The notes under the pieces: model-generated
Database searches by the model: none
Told to the model about the DNA's origin: nothing
What the model saw: only the letters and a program-made list of their open reading frames with translations
Assembly (NCBI GenBank): GCA_023105745.1
Contig: JALGQZ010000007.1
Location: 54,231,569 to 54,295,568 of the forward strand
DNA: 64,000 bases
DNA from: Austropuccinia psidii
Lineage: Eukaryota; Basidiomycota; Pucciniomycetes; Pucciniales; Sphaerophragmiaceae
Reading direction: 5' to 3'
Shown: in pieces, positions 1 through 11,535 of the stretch
Numbering within the stretch: position 1 is the first letter of the stretch
Layout: every line of letters begins with the position of its first letter
Program-made: the position numbers and the translations under genes

Positions 1-1270
1 TTCTATAGTGAGTTTTTCTCTGTGCAAATACCATCATGATATAATTAAATATCTATAAAAAAAAATTAATTACCTCTCTGAATTGAGTGTTAATCCTATT
101 AAAAGCCTTGGGAATTAGTTCCTGATTTTGACTATTATTTGAAGCTTTGTACAGCCTTTCATTAAAAATAATATTTTCAATCATATGAGAAAGTGAAATA
201 TTTTAAGCTAAAATTGATTTTGATTTGCTAATTTTAATGATTGTATGGTCATGTATCCCACTTCTTTTATTAGGAAAGATGATTATATTATTTCTAATTC
301 CTCTCTGAAAAAGAAAAGAAAATCAAAACCATGAGTTGAATTTTTTTCTGAATAACAGTAGTATGTAATGGGTTTTTTCTCAATATTACTCTTATGATGA
401 AGGAAATATTCTTTCAGAATATAATTTAATCAAGTAGGTTATTTTTAGACTGCTGGTTAGATTATATGTTTGATAATATTATAAGAAATTTTTAAAAAAG
501 AAGAGGTCCCAGGTAATCTTAATAATTGTAGAAAGTACTAACAATGAGTAAATATTGAGTTTTTGGAAAAAAATATTTCCTCTTAGGCTCCAAAGAAAAA
601 AGAAAGTTTGGTAATAGGGGAATAGAAAACTGTAACTAGTAAATGTCTGTTCAGGGGAAAGTTGTTTCAAGTTTGATCCTCACAAGGAATTTGAATTTTA
701 GTATTCCAGTGGTCAATAAAGGAAGTGATATATTGCACCTCATGCTCAATTTCTTTTAATAAGAATCCATTGAAAATTTATGAAAAATTAAGAATAAAAC
801 ATACACATTTGTCTGATTTGTATGAGTAAGACAAACTAATGATGGGTAATTCTTTTGAGAAAAATATCTTGATCTAATTATTTTCAAGTTGGAAATCTTA
901 AAATGATAGAATATAAATTTAAGAAAAAAATCCACAATGCGGAAGACGTGATAGAATTAGGAAAATAGCATATTTTGATCTCGACAAATATATAATTATA
1001 TATTTGATCATCATTTGACTTACATTTATTTTGAAGATGTTGGTTTTTGAAATTAAAGAACTTTGTAGAATAAATCAGTAATCCACATTAACAGAGGATA
1101 AATCATTCAATTGAGTTTATTTGAAGTATATATAAACCTTGAAAATATGGCTTAGAAGATAACAAAATAATAATAGCAAGTTAGATCTTGGTATGAATAA
1201 ATCTCAAAGCCAGGTAGCACCTGAGTCGGACCTGATACCCCTTCCAGCAGGGATACCTTTGTTTCATGGC
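1..1270. other. AT-rich flank without a gene
   Basis: No coding frame with protein-like composition is visible on either strand. The stretch at about 1200-1260 resembles about 60 bp inside the fold-back repeat near 59455-59515 (shared words such as GGACCT and CCCCTTCC, followed by TTTCAT). The edge of this flank may therefore be a fragment of that repeat family. It abuts the left LTR of element A, whose first ~100 bp are missing or replaced here. Confidence 0.5.
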
Positions 1271-3061
1271 TATTTGTGATAAGAGTATGCAGTAATTTCC
1301 TACTAGAGTCATTTACAAGAAGCATCAATGATAAAACTTCTTATAAAAATAGTATAAAATTATTTTAATTGATAATGATCTTTTGAAAGTAAAGTTATGA
1401 TTAATCCTTTGAAGAAAACTACAACACTTATGGAAGAGACTTTAAGAATTTAATAAAAAACTCACTAATACTCCAAAAATACCCTGAAAAATGGTAAAGT
1501 GTTTTGATAGACTATTTGTGGAGTTAAAGGCTCAATAATTGATTTAAAGCATTATTGAAACAATTTAATTTCTCAATACACTTGTAAATAGTATAATGCT
1601 TTGATTTTATGTATTTATGATTTATTTGGAAAGATAAAAATACGTAAAAAGGATTACAACTAATACTTACTTGTTGGTATTATTGATCAAACTGAATGAT
1701 AAGATGATATCTGGAAAGAACAGAAATAGTAGGCTTTGTTTAAGTCTAAAACCCACTCACAAAGGTGTTCCATTGAGAAACCTTGAAAGAAATTTAGTGG
1801 TAAACCAGTCACCTCAGCTGGCTTAATGATAAAATCACTTGTAGTAATGTAAGATTATCATAATTTCTTCATTAAATAATTTCATTTAGTGACTAACAAC
1901 CCATTTATTGTTTATATATAAAGGAGTCACAACTGGGAATATTATTTCATTTAAACAGAAATATTATTTTCTCAAATCTCTCAATGTTATTGGAAATTTC
2001 ATTGCAGGTTTCATTTTGTGTGGATTTTTGAAGATTCAGTGTTTTAGGTGAAATCATCAAAAATGGAATGTAAGTAAAGCATTTAGTTTGAATGAGAAAG
2101 TCATAGTTATCTTCTTTCTTTAGTGTAAATTATTCCTCTCTACATTGTCCCTAAGAATATTAGAAGGATTAAACAATAATTATATTTTTAATAAATTTAT
2201 GAATTTTTACCTCATTTTATACACAATATAGGCAAATAGCATAGAGATAGCTGGTTTTCAAGAGGTAATCTCATGAATACTAGACCTAAATGTGTTTTAA
2301 TAACTCCCTTTTTGTTTATCAATGGAAAATAATTAATTATGGACTTGGTTACAGGAGTCAGAGTTTCTCATCACCTCCTTGTCATATCCAAATAGCAGCT
2401 TATTTGCTATTTTCTAATTATTTAATGGGAGATTGACTTGGTAAAAAGGCTCCAATAATATTTTAAGAGAAAGATTAGTCCATTATTAGGAATTACTTCA
2501 AGGCTTGGATCTGTTCACACCTCAGAGGCATAAGAAGCTAGATACCCTGGCCCTCTTTAATGTCTTTTGTCCCCCTTAGCTATTTTCACATCAAAAACAG
2601 TAATTCAGCCTTAAAGACCAATATTCACTATGGGTTTACCAGAACTGTATGTGAGAATACATCAATTATAATTTTAAAAATCATGAATAACCCTTTTGAA
2701 GTGTATATGTAACATGGGATTTTTCACATTACTATCAATTTGACATTAAAATGCAAAAAACAGAAATTTTGGCAGTTCTTTAATGTGGTATTGTTGTTGT
2801 ATTTTCCATATTACCACCTCATAAAGTTAAATTAAGTTTATTCACCTTATGGAGATAACCTGGGTGAATTTATGTGTGTAATCCAAATTTGGCCTTAAAT
2901 TCATGGATTTACATACTCACTAAAACATTAGTCATATTTCTCTATATGTAAATAATTAATTTCAGCTATATGCATTAATTATGGGTTTTTTATATTGAAG
3001 AAGTCATATTAATATTAATTGTGGCCTACTTGGGTATGTAAAATATACTTCAAGGCTGACA
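1271..3061 (-). repeat. Left (3') LTR of gypsy element A, truncated at its outer end
   Basis: This aligns along its length with the solo LTR at 4179-6087 and with the split right LTR (16968-18369, 27953-28140, 32322-32609). Shared blocks include the TTACAAGAAG region near 1315, the 'ggagtcagag' region near 2355 and the terminal block ending at 3061. The inner edge ends in CA and is followed by a sequence whose complement is purine-rich (GGTGGGATGGAA). That fits a polypurine tract of a minus-strand element. The outer ~100-140 bp do not match the other copies, so the outer boundary is uncertain. Confidence 0.75.
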
Positions 3062-3229
3062 TTCCATCCCACCAAAAAATTAAATTGTACTAAAATTTTC
3101 TTAGTGAGTTGTAAAACTAAATCCACAAAGGGGGTTGATATCTGCTTTCCAACCTCTTTATATTACTCATATCAAGTAGTGAAACATTATTTATAGGCAT
3201 ATTCAGGATTGACATCTTCTTTCATGCCC

Positions 3230-4178
3230 AAGTTCTCTCAAAAGCCTATCTTGGTCAGGTATTTCTAATTCTTCCAGCCATTCATCTTTGTTTACTGGGT
3301 TTCTATATTTTACAAGATATTCTCTTTGATTTTTACCCCTAAGTCTCCTTTAATTAATTCATTAATCAATTTCTTTATCTTTTTTGTCTTCATTCTGTTC
3401 TTTTGGAGGTACAGAAAAAGAAGTATAGCTCCTTAAAGGACATAAATCTTCATTATCTGTCTGATAAGGCTTAATAAAGGCAACAGGAAAGTGGAGTTCT
3501 TGTTCTCAAATTAACTCCTTAATTCCACTCGAACTGCATTGGTTACATGTAAGGCAAAAATAACAAAAGGTCACAAATAATAATGGCTAAGTTGAGTTTC
3601 TTTGGGACTTGAACATGATTGGAATTTGAAGCTAAAAATGGAATTAAGTCCCCCAATCTGAAGTATGGTACTTTATGACTCTTTTCCCACTTCTGTTTTG
3701 CATATTCAAATAACTCATCCATGCTTGATTTTGCATGGTGTTTCACTCCAGAAAGAATTAGCTTGAATCTGGAACCTGTAGGATGAACTTCAAAGAAGTT
3801 TGTGCTCAGTGTATCTGCTGGAATTCTTGTATTCCATCATTTTCTAATATATCAGGTGTTTGACCATTTGAAGAATGAACAGATTTCTTCTATGCCAGTT
3901 TTAGTGCAGGTATCAAAGTGCACCAGTACAGGGTTAAGCTATCTGAATCTTTCAATTCTAAGCCATATTCACAGAATCTCCTTATCATTTCCTCTAATTT
4001 TTGAATCATTCCCTTTGCTAGTCTATCAGTTTGTGGGTGGTATTATGTATAAAATGATTACTTGGTCCCAAACAATTGGTGAAAATTGGTCCAAACTGCA
4101 TATGTGAGCTTGGGATCTCTGACACTTATGATATTCTTAAATAACCTTGTATGAGATATAACTACCTTCCACAGGAGG
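3230..4178 (-). pseudogene. Element A integrase C-terminal part and chromodomain remnant
   Basis: The minus frame at 3543-3746 carries EYAKQKWEKSHK and RLGDL. These match the integrase C-terminal region of element D (AYAKDKWEKSH, KVGDL). Nearer 3230-3310 a minus frame reads EYLVKYRNP, KDEWLEELEIP, the chromodomain signature seen at the end of D. At 4080-4130 a core fragment (WTNFHQLFG-like) precedes the break. The solo LTR inserted at 4179 separates this part from the integrase N-terminal half at 6093-6958. Several stops and a frameshift make it non-functional. Confidence 0.75.
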
Positions 4179-6087
4179 TGTAAGATGTGTCTATGAAACT
4201 GTTGATAATATGACTATTAATCAAAAGTACTATGACTTTTCTTATCAAATACAATAATAAGAAAATTTATAACCACAATTAATTAATTAATTATTTCTTT
4301 TACTTGTTATACACTACTAGTGATTATAGCAGTAAGCTGTAATTGTCTACTAGAATCAATTACAAGAAGTATTTAATAATAAAGCTTCTTTATTAAAATA
4401 ATAAAATAATTTTAATATATAATTATCTTTTCCAAGAATAATTATAAGTATAATTGTTGAAGAAAACAATTACTAGAGAAAAGCTTTGAGAATTAATATA
4501 AATCACTCACTAATACTCCAAAGAACATATTCAAGATATAGCAGAGAAATTTGATGGATAATTGTGGATTTAATGGTTCAAAATGGATTTATAACAGTAT
4601 TACAACAATATATAGTTTATTTCCATGATTTTAGGTATTTCTGATTGATTCTGAAAGAATAAAACACTTAATAAAAGCTTTAACTAATACTTACTTGTTG
4701 GTAATAAAGGTATAATTGAATAATGTGATGATCTGGAAAAAACAGCAAGAGGAGGCCTCTTTTAAGTCAACAACAGCTCACAGAGGCATTCCATAGATCA
4801 AACTTAAAATCCAGTGAGTGAGAAAACAATAAGCCTTTTTGGATTATTTATTGCATCATCTTTTGTCACATAAGATTATCATAATTACTTAATTGATGCT
4901 TTTACATGACTACCAACCCATTTATGGTTAAGAATAAAAGTATCAACAACTGTAAATCTTCTTTTATTCCAAAATAAGAGTTTATTTCTCAAAGTTATCA
5001 ATGTTATTGGAAATTCCATCACAGAGTGTATTTTCTGTGAATTTTTAAAGATTCAGTGTTTCACATGGAATCATCAACAATGGACTGTAAGTGAAACGTT
5101 TAATTTTACCCATGAAAGTATGATTCTTTTTGATTTTTATATAAATAATGCAGTTCATAAATGGTCCTGAAACCTTCAGAAAGATTCATTAAGAATTTCA
5201 TTTTTAATGAATTTTGGAAGTTTTTACCTCATTTCTACATAGAATTGCAAATAGTACTATATAGCTGGTTGCTATGAGGTAAATCAGTGGATACTAGTCC
5301 AAAAAGGGTTTTAATTACTCTTTTAAGGTTTATCTGTGGAAAATCATTAAGGATTGACATGGTTACAGGAGTCTAAGTTGCTCTTTACCTTGTGGGCATG
5401 TCAAGATAGCAGCTTATTTGCTATTTTCTTATGATATAATGAAGTTTTGACTTGGTAACCAAGTTCCCAAAAGTTTTTGGTTTACTAATTGGGCCAAGAT
5501 CAGCCATGTATCAAATATTTGAAGCTTTCCACACTTCAGAGGCCTCAGAAGTTGGTACCCTGGCTCTCTATGATGTCTTCTGTCCCCCTTGACTATTTTT
5601 TATGTCAAAATAGAAATTCAGGCTTAAAGTGAGATATCCAATATTTGTGTACCAAACGTGTATGTAAGAATACCATAATATTAAGTGCCACAAACATGCA
5701 TAACACTATTCTTAGTGTATATGTAACATGGGATTTCTCACATTCCCATTATTTTGGCATTAAATTGAGAAAAACAAAAGTTTTCATGGATCTTTTATGT
5801 GGTATTGATGATGGGGTATTCAAGTATTTTCCATATTTCCACCTCAAAGAATTTATTTAAGCTTATTCACTCTATCAAGCTACCCCAGGTGAAATTTGGT
5901 GTAAAATCCGAATCTGGCCTTAAATCCATGGACTTACTTATTCAATAAAACGTTATTCATCTTTTCTGAAATTAAAAATGATTAATTTTGAATATATAAA
6001 TGACTTATGGGTTATGCATAGTTCAGAATTTATTTTTAAGATAGTTTTGGCCTATTTGGGTATGTAAAATATACCTCAAGGCTTACA
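4179..6087. repeat. Solo LTR of the element A family inserted in A's integrase
   Basis: It begins TGTAAGATGTG and ends CTTACA, with TG..CA termini. It is 1909 bp long and similar throughout to the two LTRs of element A. It is flanked on both sides by GGAGG (4174-4178 and 6088-6092), an exact 5-bp target duplication. The integrase frame of A stops on one side and resumes on the other. No internal genes are present, so this is a solo LTR left by recombination of a second family member that jumped into A. Its own orientation was not decided. Confidence 0.9.
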
Positions 6088-6958
6088 GGAGGAGAGCTTT
6101 ATCCATAGAAGTTTCATCTTTATTACATGGTAGGAATATAGGATTCTTGCTATATCTTTTTACTATCACTAAGAAATAACCATGAATCTTGTCACCACTT
6201 GAAGTTAGTTCTGTGAACCAATCCATGTGAGCTACTTTCCAAGAGTAGTTGGGCTCTTTAGTATTAATTATAAGTCCAAATTTCTTGCCTCTGCTCCTGT
6301 TTTCCTTTTGGAATCTGTCCAAAGTATTATAATATTCAATTTTCTCTCTTCTCCAAATAGCAACCATGCATAGTCTTTGACATTTTCAATTTTCCTTTCC
6401 TCTGATAGGCTTCCATAATATATGCTATGATTAAGTTCATGGTGAATGTTATTTATTATCAATATACTGAATAATTTTATGAAAGAATATTTTTTATCTC
6501 TGTTATATCTTTTTCTGTAAAAAAAGCTTAATATTCTTTCAGGATAGGAATATTTCCATACTTCATCCAATGAATTGACCAAAGTTGTTTCTTTACAGTC
6601 TTTTCCGATATGGATGTTAAGATATGGAAATCCTTGTCCTTATTTTATCAATCCCTGAATTATTTGAAGAATTTATTCCTAATTTCAGCTATGTTATCTC
6701 CTTCCATTGGAATCTGTTGTTCTTCCTCTAGAGGTACATAAGCTTGGTATCAGGTGTATTTTATGCTTCCTACCTATTAAGTCCATCATAATTCTTATGT
6801 ATATCTCCTTCCTTATGAACTATTTTTATATTTACTCTATATTTTGGAGGGACTATTTTCAATCTAAACATGTATTTTTTGGGTGTTTTCATGTTCAGAA
6901 GTTATTTTACTGCATTACAGTCAATTATTACCTCAAAGACACTTTAGTAAATATAATA
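6088..6958 (-). pseudogene. Element A RNase H C-terminus and integrase N-terminal part
   Basis: The minus frame at 6083-6367 contains SWKVAHMDWFTEL and YFLVIVKRYSKNPIFLPC. This is the start of the retroviral integrase core with its first catalytic Asp in HMDW, matching D's VHMDWVTGL and VDRFSKTPIFLPC. The neighbouring minus frame (6268-6582) covers the linker and the zinc-binding region. The stretch 6650-6958 matches the end of D's RNase H in broken frames. The Harbinger element starts at 6959 and cuts the RNase H; the other half resumes at 13012. In-frame stops are present. Confidence 0.75.
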
Positions 6959-7298
6959 GGGGGTGTCAAAGTTACCAAATCCCACACTCAAAATCCCAAG
7001 TTTTTTTTTGCCAAAATCCCGCATTAATTTTTTGGGATTTGGGAAATACCACACCTCAAGAGGTGAGGTATTTTGAGGTACAAAAACACAGGTTTTTTGG
7101 TACCAAATCCCGTGTTTAAATACCAAAATCCCACCTTTAGCTTCCCATAAAGGCACATTTTTCAAACACACAACTCAGTAAGGGCATGTTAAATTGCATA
7201 AAAATTTCCTTCTCTTGCATAAAATATAAATACACTCATCATTTATTAAGTTATTTGATTTAAAATTGCATTTACTACCAGCCTTTTCTTCATTTACC

Positions 7299-8533
7299 AT
7301 GCCCAAGGCATCACAAAGGCTACCTTTACTTCAGACCTTGAACTCACTTCAGTTCATCGATGCTCTCAGCTCTGATAGTGATTCTGATATCCAGGAAGAT
7401 ATAATCTTATTAGATATGATAACATCACAAAGATACATCAATCCTCGTAGAAGATATCCATCTCATTACATGTATACGGTGAATGATTTACAGACATTAT
7501 TATTTGAAAAGTTTCAACAGCTATGTAGGACCACACATGAATCATTTGAAAAATTGGTTGCAAAAATTCAAGCTGATAAAACCTTTCAAAACTCATCACA
7601 AAGAAAACAACGCAATCCTTCCATCCAATTGGCGGTGGCATTATCAAGGCTAGGATCAAATGGAAATGGGGCCGCTTTGGGAAAGATTGGAATGTTGTTT
7701 GGAATTAGCCATGGGGCTATTGTGTTGTACACTCAAAGAGTCATTCAGATGTTAATGAAGTTGAAGCGCAAAGTGATTGTGTGGCCAACAATAGAACAAT
7801 GCAGAGAGATGTCTCAAGTAATGCAAGCAGAAGGCTTCCCTGGGTGCATTGGGTTTATTGATGGGAGTCTCATACCATTATCACAACGTCCTCCCAAGGA
7901 TGGTGAAGCATATTTTGATCGCAAAAAAAGGTAAACTGTTGAATCTTTATTCTTTATTTCAATCTTACTGATGGTTTACATATAAGGTATTCTATGTCAA
8001 TACAACTGGTTTGCGATATCAACAAACAGTTCACTGCTCTGCATGTTGGTTGTACTGGGTCACTTCATGATTCAAATGTCTATCAACATATGAAAATAGC
8101 ACAAACACCTCAAGAGTTTTATGAAAAGGATCAGTACTTACTTGCAGATTTGGCATATGCAAGCTCTCCTTGGGTTGTTCCAGCATATAAGAGAGTTGTA
8201 GCACATAATGAAGACAACCGTTCTTTCAATTACTGTCTAGCAAAATCAAGGGTCAGAATCAAGAATGCAATTGGAATTTTGAAGGGGAGGTGGTTTTCTC
8301 TAAGGGAAATGAGGGATAATCATGAAATTGAATATTTTGTTAGTTGGGTTGTGTCTTGCACGATTTTACATAATATGTTAGCTCAAATTGGTGATGAGTG
8401 GTTTCATTTATATGAAGATGATGATCCACCACAAGCGGAAAATCTGGCCAACAATGACATTGGGGAAGATGTGCTAAATATGCATGAAAAAATTAAACCA
8501 ATCACTTTGGCATGGAAAAATAGTCAATTGTAA
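7299..8533 (+). pseudogene. PIF/Harbinger transposase (DDE_4/HARBI1-like), two exons, catalytic Glu replaced
   Basis: Exon 1 is 7299-7930 and exon 2 is 7987-8533, joined over a 56-bp GT..AG intron inside the YFDRKKRYS motif. The product is 392 aa. The first ATG of the frame is at 7299. A helix-turn-helix-like stretch (ALGKIGMLFGISHGAIV) precedes the nuclease core. The first catalytic Asp is in GFIDGS and the second in GSLHDSNVY. At the third position the family motif, roughly R-x-x-V/I-E-x-x-x-G-x-L-K-x-R-W, reads RVRIKNAIGILKGRW here, so the expected Glu is Lys. The frame is otherwise intact. The family role is cut-and-paste transposition in the nucleus; this copy is probably catalytically inactive. 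Confidence 0.85.
7931..7986 (+). other. Intron in the Harbinger transposase
   Basis: The donor is GTAAAC and the acceptor ATAAG. Removing these 56 bp restores codon AGG and the conserved reading YFDRKKRYSMSIQLVCD across the junction, which is typical of Harbinger transposases. Confidence 0.85.
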
Positions 8534-8620
8534 ATTTCATCAGGACCAATTTTTTATAAACTTAATTTATTGGCATACAACGGAGTGGAGATGTTATTCA
8601 TAAAATAAAAGTATTTACAA

Positions 8621-9878
8621 TTAAGATTTTTTAGTTCTTTTTTGATCCTGCATATTTCTTTCAAAGTACCCATTGACTCTTGAATTAATTTCGGTGGGTG
8701 TCATTTTCAAGAATTTGTCACCTACATTAAATAATTTATGGTTTATTTGAAAAGAACATCCAAAATGAGTAATTTCGTCATGATTGATAATTTCTAGAGG
8801 TGGTTTTGTTGTATGATGAACCATTGTTGATGTCTTCCAAAGAATTTCCATGATGCCAGGTTTTTTTGAAAAATCGATCTCCATTTTCAATTCAGGGAAG
8901 TGTAAGCGATGTCCAGAGGGGGTGAATACAGTAGGAAGCGGATGGAAAAAAATTTTGATACAAAAGAAAATATACCATAATTCCAGGCATTGAGATTGTT
9001 TAAATCTTTGTGTGGCTTATTGAAAAATCCATCTTGGGTGACAATGACATTGGTAAATAATTTGAATTCTTCCTTGGGATTGGCAGAAGTCCATTCGAGC
9101 TGACTGAAATTGGGTAATTGGGCTTCTTCCATTAATGATTGATTTTCATTTGCTGCTAATTTTGAAAAATGGGAGATTCTTTAGTAAACAAATTTGACAT
9201 ATTGATGAAGCTTGATCCATTGATTGTTATCTGTTTCAATTTGATGAGGAGTTAAACTGGGTTTTCTGGAGTAAACACCTAATAATTTTGTAATTAGTCA
9301 GTAATTATTAAGGTAATATGACAAAAATATCACACACCTGCAGATTTTCCAGAATCAGAACCAGATCAAAACCCAATACCTTTCATAATGCCACCTTGGA
9401 GTTGCTTATTGGTTTTAATTTCTTGTTGATTTTGAGATAAGGACATTAATGTCATGATGATGTTTTGCAGCATTTGAGAGTGGCCAGAACAATTATCAAA
9501 TGGGGTTATTTCATATATGATGACAGGCAAAAACGGCTTGGATGTTTTATTAATGAGGATATAAGGATGGGGGAGAGTGTTAAGTGATGGAAGTTTTAAC
9601 CAATAGGCATTGGCAGATTTCTTGTCAATCAAAATTTTTGAGAAGTTTTTAAATTCTTTTTTGGAATGGCCAAGGTGAGACATTATTTCTTTTGAATCAT
9701 GGATGTGTTGTCTTTGGCTTTGGGTGAGCTTTCTTTTATTATTTAATTTGGTATTATTATCCTCATGATGTTCTATATTTGGTTTAGTCCTAACCATGAC
9801 ATCAAGAGGAGTAATATGAGCTTCATCATCTTTCAAATCATTCTGATGATGTGCTGAGTCTGGTTTAGTCCTAACCAT
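8621..9878 (-). pseudogene. TET/JBP-like 2-oxoglutarate/Fe(II) dioxygenase gene, broken
   Basis: N-terminal exon 9338-9878 and C-terminal exon 8621-9278 are joined over a 59-bp GT..AG intron (9279-9337). The core reads NVIVTQDGFFNKPHKDLNN, with an HxD iron-binding motif (H-K-D). The distal part contains IMEILWKTSTMVHHTTKPP, which supplies the second iron-binding His. This layout matches, from memory, the fungal Tet-like 2OG-Fe(II) oxygenase family often linked to transposons. TET/JBP enzymes oxidise 5-methylcytosine or thymine in DNA. Breaks are a TGA after KGIGF in exon 1, a TAA after VKFVY early in exon 2, and a frameshift in a run of seven T (A7 on the plus strand, 8947-8953). The start is uncertain: ATG at 9878, or further upstream past an A8 run. 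The gene ends 87 bp from the convergent transposase. TET/JBP assignment is by motif only. Confidence 0.65.
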
Positions 9879-9931
9879 GACATCATCAAAATGATTGGAA
9901 GAATGAGAGAGAGGAGGAGATTTTTTTTCAT

Positions 9932-11535
9932 TTTAAGGATGATGGAAGGGATGGGAAATGAAATGACATTGCAAAATAAATTCTTATAATTAATCCTCCC
10001 CTATATGAACAAATAAATAAAAAAGTTAAACAAAAATTAAAATAAAAAATAAATCATGGGTCAGTAATGATGATTATCCCAAAAATTCAAAAAAAGGAAA
10101 AAAAAATCATCAGTAAAAAAAATATCAATATCAGTAAATGATTGTTCAAATATAATAAATGAATTAAAAAAAATCAAAAAAAAAGATTGTCAGTAAATAA
10201 TTAAAAAAAATCAAAAAAAAATCATTATCAGTAAATGATTTTTGAATTAAAATAAATGATTAAAAAAATCAAAAAAAAAAACATCAGTAAAAAAAAATCA
10301 TGATCAGTCAAAGGTTTTTGCAATAAAATAAATGAATTAATAAAAACAAAAAAAAAGATCAGTATCTTTTTTTTTAAATGATATAATTGAAAAAAAATAA
10401 ATAAATAAAAAATCATCATTCTAATGGCCTCTAGGGGCCATTAGAATGATAATGAAGTAAAACAATGCCAAATCGATTCGGAATCGATTCAGGAGGCGTT
10501 CTGAATCAATTCTGAATCAATTTGGCGCGATTTGAAGGCCTCAGGCCCTGGAACCTCCCAGGAGCCTATTTGGGAGGTTCCAGGGTTAGGAGTTAGGTGG
10601 GGGGTTTTGGGAGGTGGATGATGAATGATGATGGTGATGGGTGGGTGAGTTGTGGATGATGATGGTGATGGGAGGGTGAGTTTGGGAGGTGCAAAAAAAT
10701 GAATAAAAAAAATTTAAAAGACAAAAAGAAAATTACCTACAGGAAAATTAAAAAAAATTAGCAAAAAAGGGTTGTGATTAAACAAAAAGAGAAATTCACT
10801 TACCTGAAATTTAAAAAAAGTGGGTTTTTTTTTAGAGGGAAGGGTGAAAAGTACAATTAGAAAAAAAATTAATTGAGAATTAAAAAATAAAAAAAATTGG
10901 TGAATTTTTTTTAAGAGGGAGGGGTGAAAAGTAAAAATAAAAAAAAATAAAGTGAAATTTAAGATTTGAAATTAAAAAAAAAAAATTAAAAAAAAAGGTG
11001 TTTTTTTTTTAAATTGGAGGGGTGAAAAGTAAAAATAAAAAATAATATATTAATAGAAATCAAAGAAAAAAATCAACTTTAAAAAAAAAGATTAAAGATT
11101 AAGAATTAAAAATCAAAAATCAACAAAACAAGGGACATTGCCCAATTAAAAGTTGAAACCCTTCAAACTAAAAAATAACCATTAAATTAAAAAAAAATAT
11201 AGAAAAAGATGAAAAAATTAAAAAAAACCCCATAAAATGACATTTTCATAAAAAAGGAAAAAAGCTGTCATCGAATTTGATTTTTGAACAGACTTCATAT
11301 AAATTCTCAATGCAAAACTTGCCCAAATTTTCAAATCTGCCAGAAATTGCAAATAAATGTCATATGAAATTGAAATTGCAAGTTGGTGCCCCAATTATGC
11401 ATAAACATTGAAATTTCCTTTTGGTAATAAAGTGGAGTTAGATTTCATGACATAAGATCAATAATTAAACATAAACATAAGATTTATTGAACAAGCACCA
11501 TATATAAATTGATCACATTACATAGATGTAATAAG
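9932..11535. other. AT-rich spacer of the Harbinger element with short tandem words
   Basis: There is no coding frame. About 10010-10410 is a run of TCAGTAAA and AAAAAATC-type words. 10415-10585 is a GC-richer hairpin cluster (listed separately). 10610-10690 repeats GATGATGGTGATGGG twice. 10700-11250 is poly-A rich. It may be 5' untranslated and regulatory sequence of the dioxygenase gene, which reads away from it. Confidence 0.6.
10415..10585. repeat. Cluster of three hairpins inside the Harbinger element
   Basis: Three inverted repeats follow each other. The first has arms 10415-10429 and 10436-10450 (15 bp, perfect, 6-nt loop). The second has arms 10467-10492 and 10501-10526 (26 bp, three mismatches, 8-nt loop). 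The third has arms 10546-10560 and 10571-10585 (15 bp, perfect, 10-nt loop). They form a GC-richer island in an otherwise AT-rich spacer. The role is unknown; candidates are a protein-binding site, a structured transcript or a cruciform. Confidence 0.85.

Noticed and set aside
479..670. Small frames in the first kilobase and other AT-rich gaps
   Set aside because: Low-complexity Phe/Leu/Lys-rich text with no homology that I recognise and no context.
1177..1181. CAAGT as the outer target duplication of element A, against CAAGC at 32610-32614
   Set aside because: The sequence after CAAGT does not match the start of the LTR seen in the two other copies, so the left end is damaged and the similarity may be chance.
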